A DNA stretch of 64,000 nucleotides from Georgenia subflava (GTDB taxonomy: Bacteria > Actinomycetota > Actinomycetes > Actinomycetales > Actinomycetaceae), in NCBI RefSeq assembly GCF_009193155.1, contig NZ_VUKD01000002.1, positions 186,001 through 250,000 of the forward strand, in the 5' to 3' direction. The first letter of the stretch is position 1, and each line of letters begins with the position of its first letter. The translations under genes were made by a program, and so were the position numbers. Of this stretch, positions 63,425 through 64,000 are shown piece by piece. A model generated the notes under the pieces. The model worked only from the letters and a program-made list of their open reading frames with translations, searched no databases and was not told the origin of the DNA.

Positions 63425-64000
63425 GTGGGGACGACTCAGGGCACGACGCGACGCACGACCGACCGGCCGAGGGCCGGCGGCGGTGCCGGCCGGGCCCAGG
63501 GCCGCAGGCCGCGTCCCAGCCGGGCGGTGATCTGGCGACGGCGGATCCTGGCCCTGCTGGTCCTGCTCGCGCTCGTCGTCGGGGTGGTCCTGGGCGTGGG
63601 AGCCCTGGTGCGGATGCTCAGCGCGCAGGGGGCCGAGACCCTGGAGGCCGGGTCGACGCCCGCCGACGAGCAGACCGGGCCGGTGGACCCCGGACCGTGC
63701 ACGCCCGCCGACATGGACGCGACCGTCTCGACCGAGGCGGGCACCGCCGGAGAGCCGGTGACCTTCGCCCTGACGCTGACGAACGCCGGGGACGCCGCCT
63801 GCCTCGTCGACGCGGGCAGCGCCGCCCTCGTCCTGACCGTGCACTCCGGCGACGACCGGGTGTGGTCCTCGGGCGACTGCGCCGCCGAGCCGACCGTCCG
63901 CGAGCTCCTCCTGGACGCCGGCGACGCCACCGAGACGACCCTGACGTGGAAGGGCTCACGATCGGCGGCCGGCTGCCCGTCCGGGCAGGGCGCCGCCACT
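63425..64000 (+). CDS. Membrane-anchored extracytoplasmic protein of unknown function (runs off the window)
   Basis: 192 codons are visible and the gene continues past the end. A basic N-terminus of about 38 residues leads to one membrane helix (ILALLVLLALVVGVVLGVGALV), then an outside domain with four cysteines (near PCTPAD, AACLVD, GDCAAE and AGCPSG) and a beta-rich pattern (VTFALTLTNAGDAACLVDAG) that recalls an Ig-like or DUF4232-type fold. It diverges from mutY. The GTG start is the first plausible one. No function is proposed. Confidence 0.75.
   Translation, partial: MGTTQGTTRRTTDRPRAGGGAGRAQGRRPRPSRAVIWRRRILALLVLLALVVGVVLGVGALVRMLSAQGAETLEAGSTPADEQTGPVDPGPCTPADMDATVSTEAGTAGEPVTFALTLTNAGDAACLVDAGSAALVLTVHSGDDRVWSSGDCAAEPTVRELLLDAGDATETTLTWKGSRSAAGCPSGQGAAT

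Overview
The window is a chromosomal segment of a very GC-rich Gram-positive actinobacterium. GTG and TTG starts are frequent, ATGA/GTGA start-stop overlaps are common, and the housekeeping gene order is actinobacterial. The gene content (DUF2516, DUF3180, a DUF4349 lipoprotein, FUSC-type exporter, septum-formation lipoprotein, MutY next to a secreted-domain protein) suggests Micrococcales, perhaps near Georgenia or Cellulomonas. That placement is inference from gene content only. I saw no rRNA, tRNA, prophage, insertion sequence or CRISPR array.

Layout. 1-7.1 kb is a phosphate and nitrogen block: the end of pstS, pstC-pstA-pstB, a septum-formation lipoprotein, a PiT permease with its DUF47/PhoU-like partner, and an orphan GlnR-type response regulator. 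7.4-13.3 kb holds a membrane protein, a nitrobindin-like protein, YgfZ, a FUSC exporter, a Rieske lipoprotein, DUF2516, dtd and a macro-domain protein. 13.4-17 kb has an XRE regulator plus membrane protein pair behind a double-dyad operator, then clpC. 17-24 kb has a Uma2 nuclease-like protein, a glutamine amidotransferase, CsbD, a patatin/acyltransferase pair and ppdK. 24-32.6 kb has a fused FAD/Fe-S oxidoreductase, a RAMA-like protein, an alpha/beta hydrolase, a small repeat-peptide ORF and metY-metX. 33.2-39.7 kb has an NlpC/P60 hydrolase, ppa, dacB, a zincin, tilS and hpt. 40-52.4 kb is the conserved ftsH-folE-folP-folBK-DUF3180-PH-PH-(DUF2520::panC)-panD-lysS run, matching the Mycobacterium Rv3610c-Rv3598c neighbourhood. 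52.5-55.7 kb has a DUF4349 lipoprotein, a Doc toxin with RHH antitoxin, a uridine-kinase-like NTPase and an SMP-30 lactonase. 56-61.5 kb is glycerol catabolism (glpK, glpF, glpD) with a divergent SorC-family regulator. The end has an N-acetylglutamate synthase-like GNAT, a membrane protein, mutY and the start of a membrane-anchored protein.

How the genes work together. pst, pit/DUF47 and GlnR link phosphate uptake to nitrogen control. folE, folP and folBK supply most of folate synthesis. The DUF2520::PanC fusion and PanD make pantothenate. metY and metX make homocysteine from homoserine by direct sulfhydrylation. glpF, glpK and glpD take in and oxidise glycerol.

The most unusual aspect is the density of short imperfect tandem repeats and long perfect palindromes. 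Some arrays begin at a stop codon (pstB, NlpC/P60). Some lie in frame in disordered protein segments (folE N-terminus, RAMA-like protein). A 52-bp near-perfect palindrome lies in frame in the FolB-FolK linker. Strong operator candidates precede the toxin-antitoxin pair, the XRE pair, the SMP-30 gene and the glpD/SorC divergence. I found no clear new multi-gene system. The best candidates for undescribed biology are the small VPxSPG repeat peptide near 29.5 kb, the in-frame palindrome, the DUF2520-PanC fusion and the structured metY leader.
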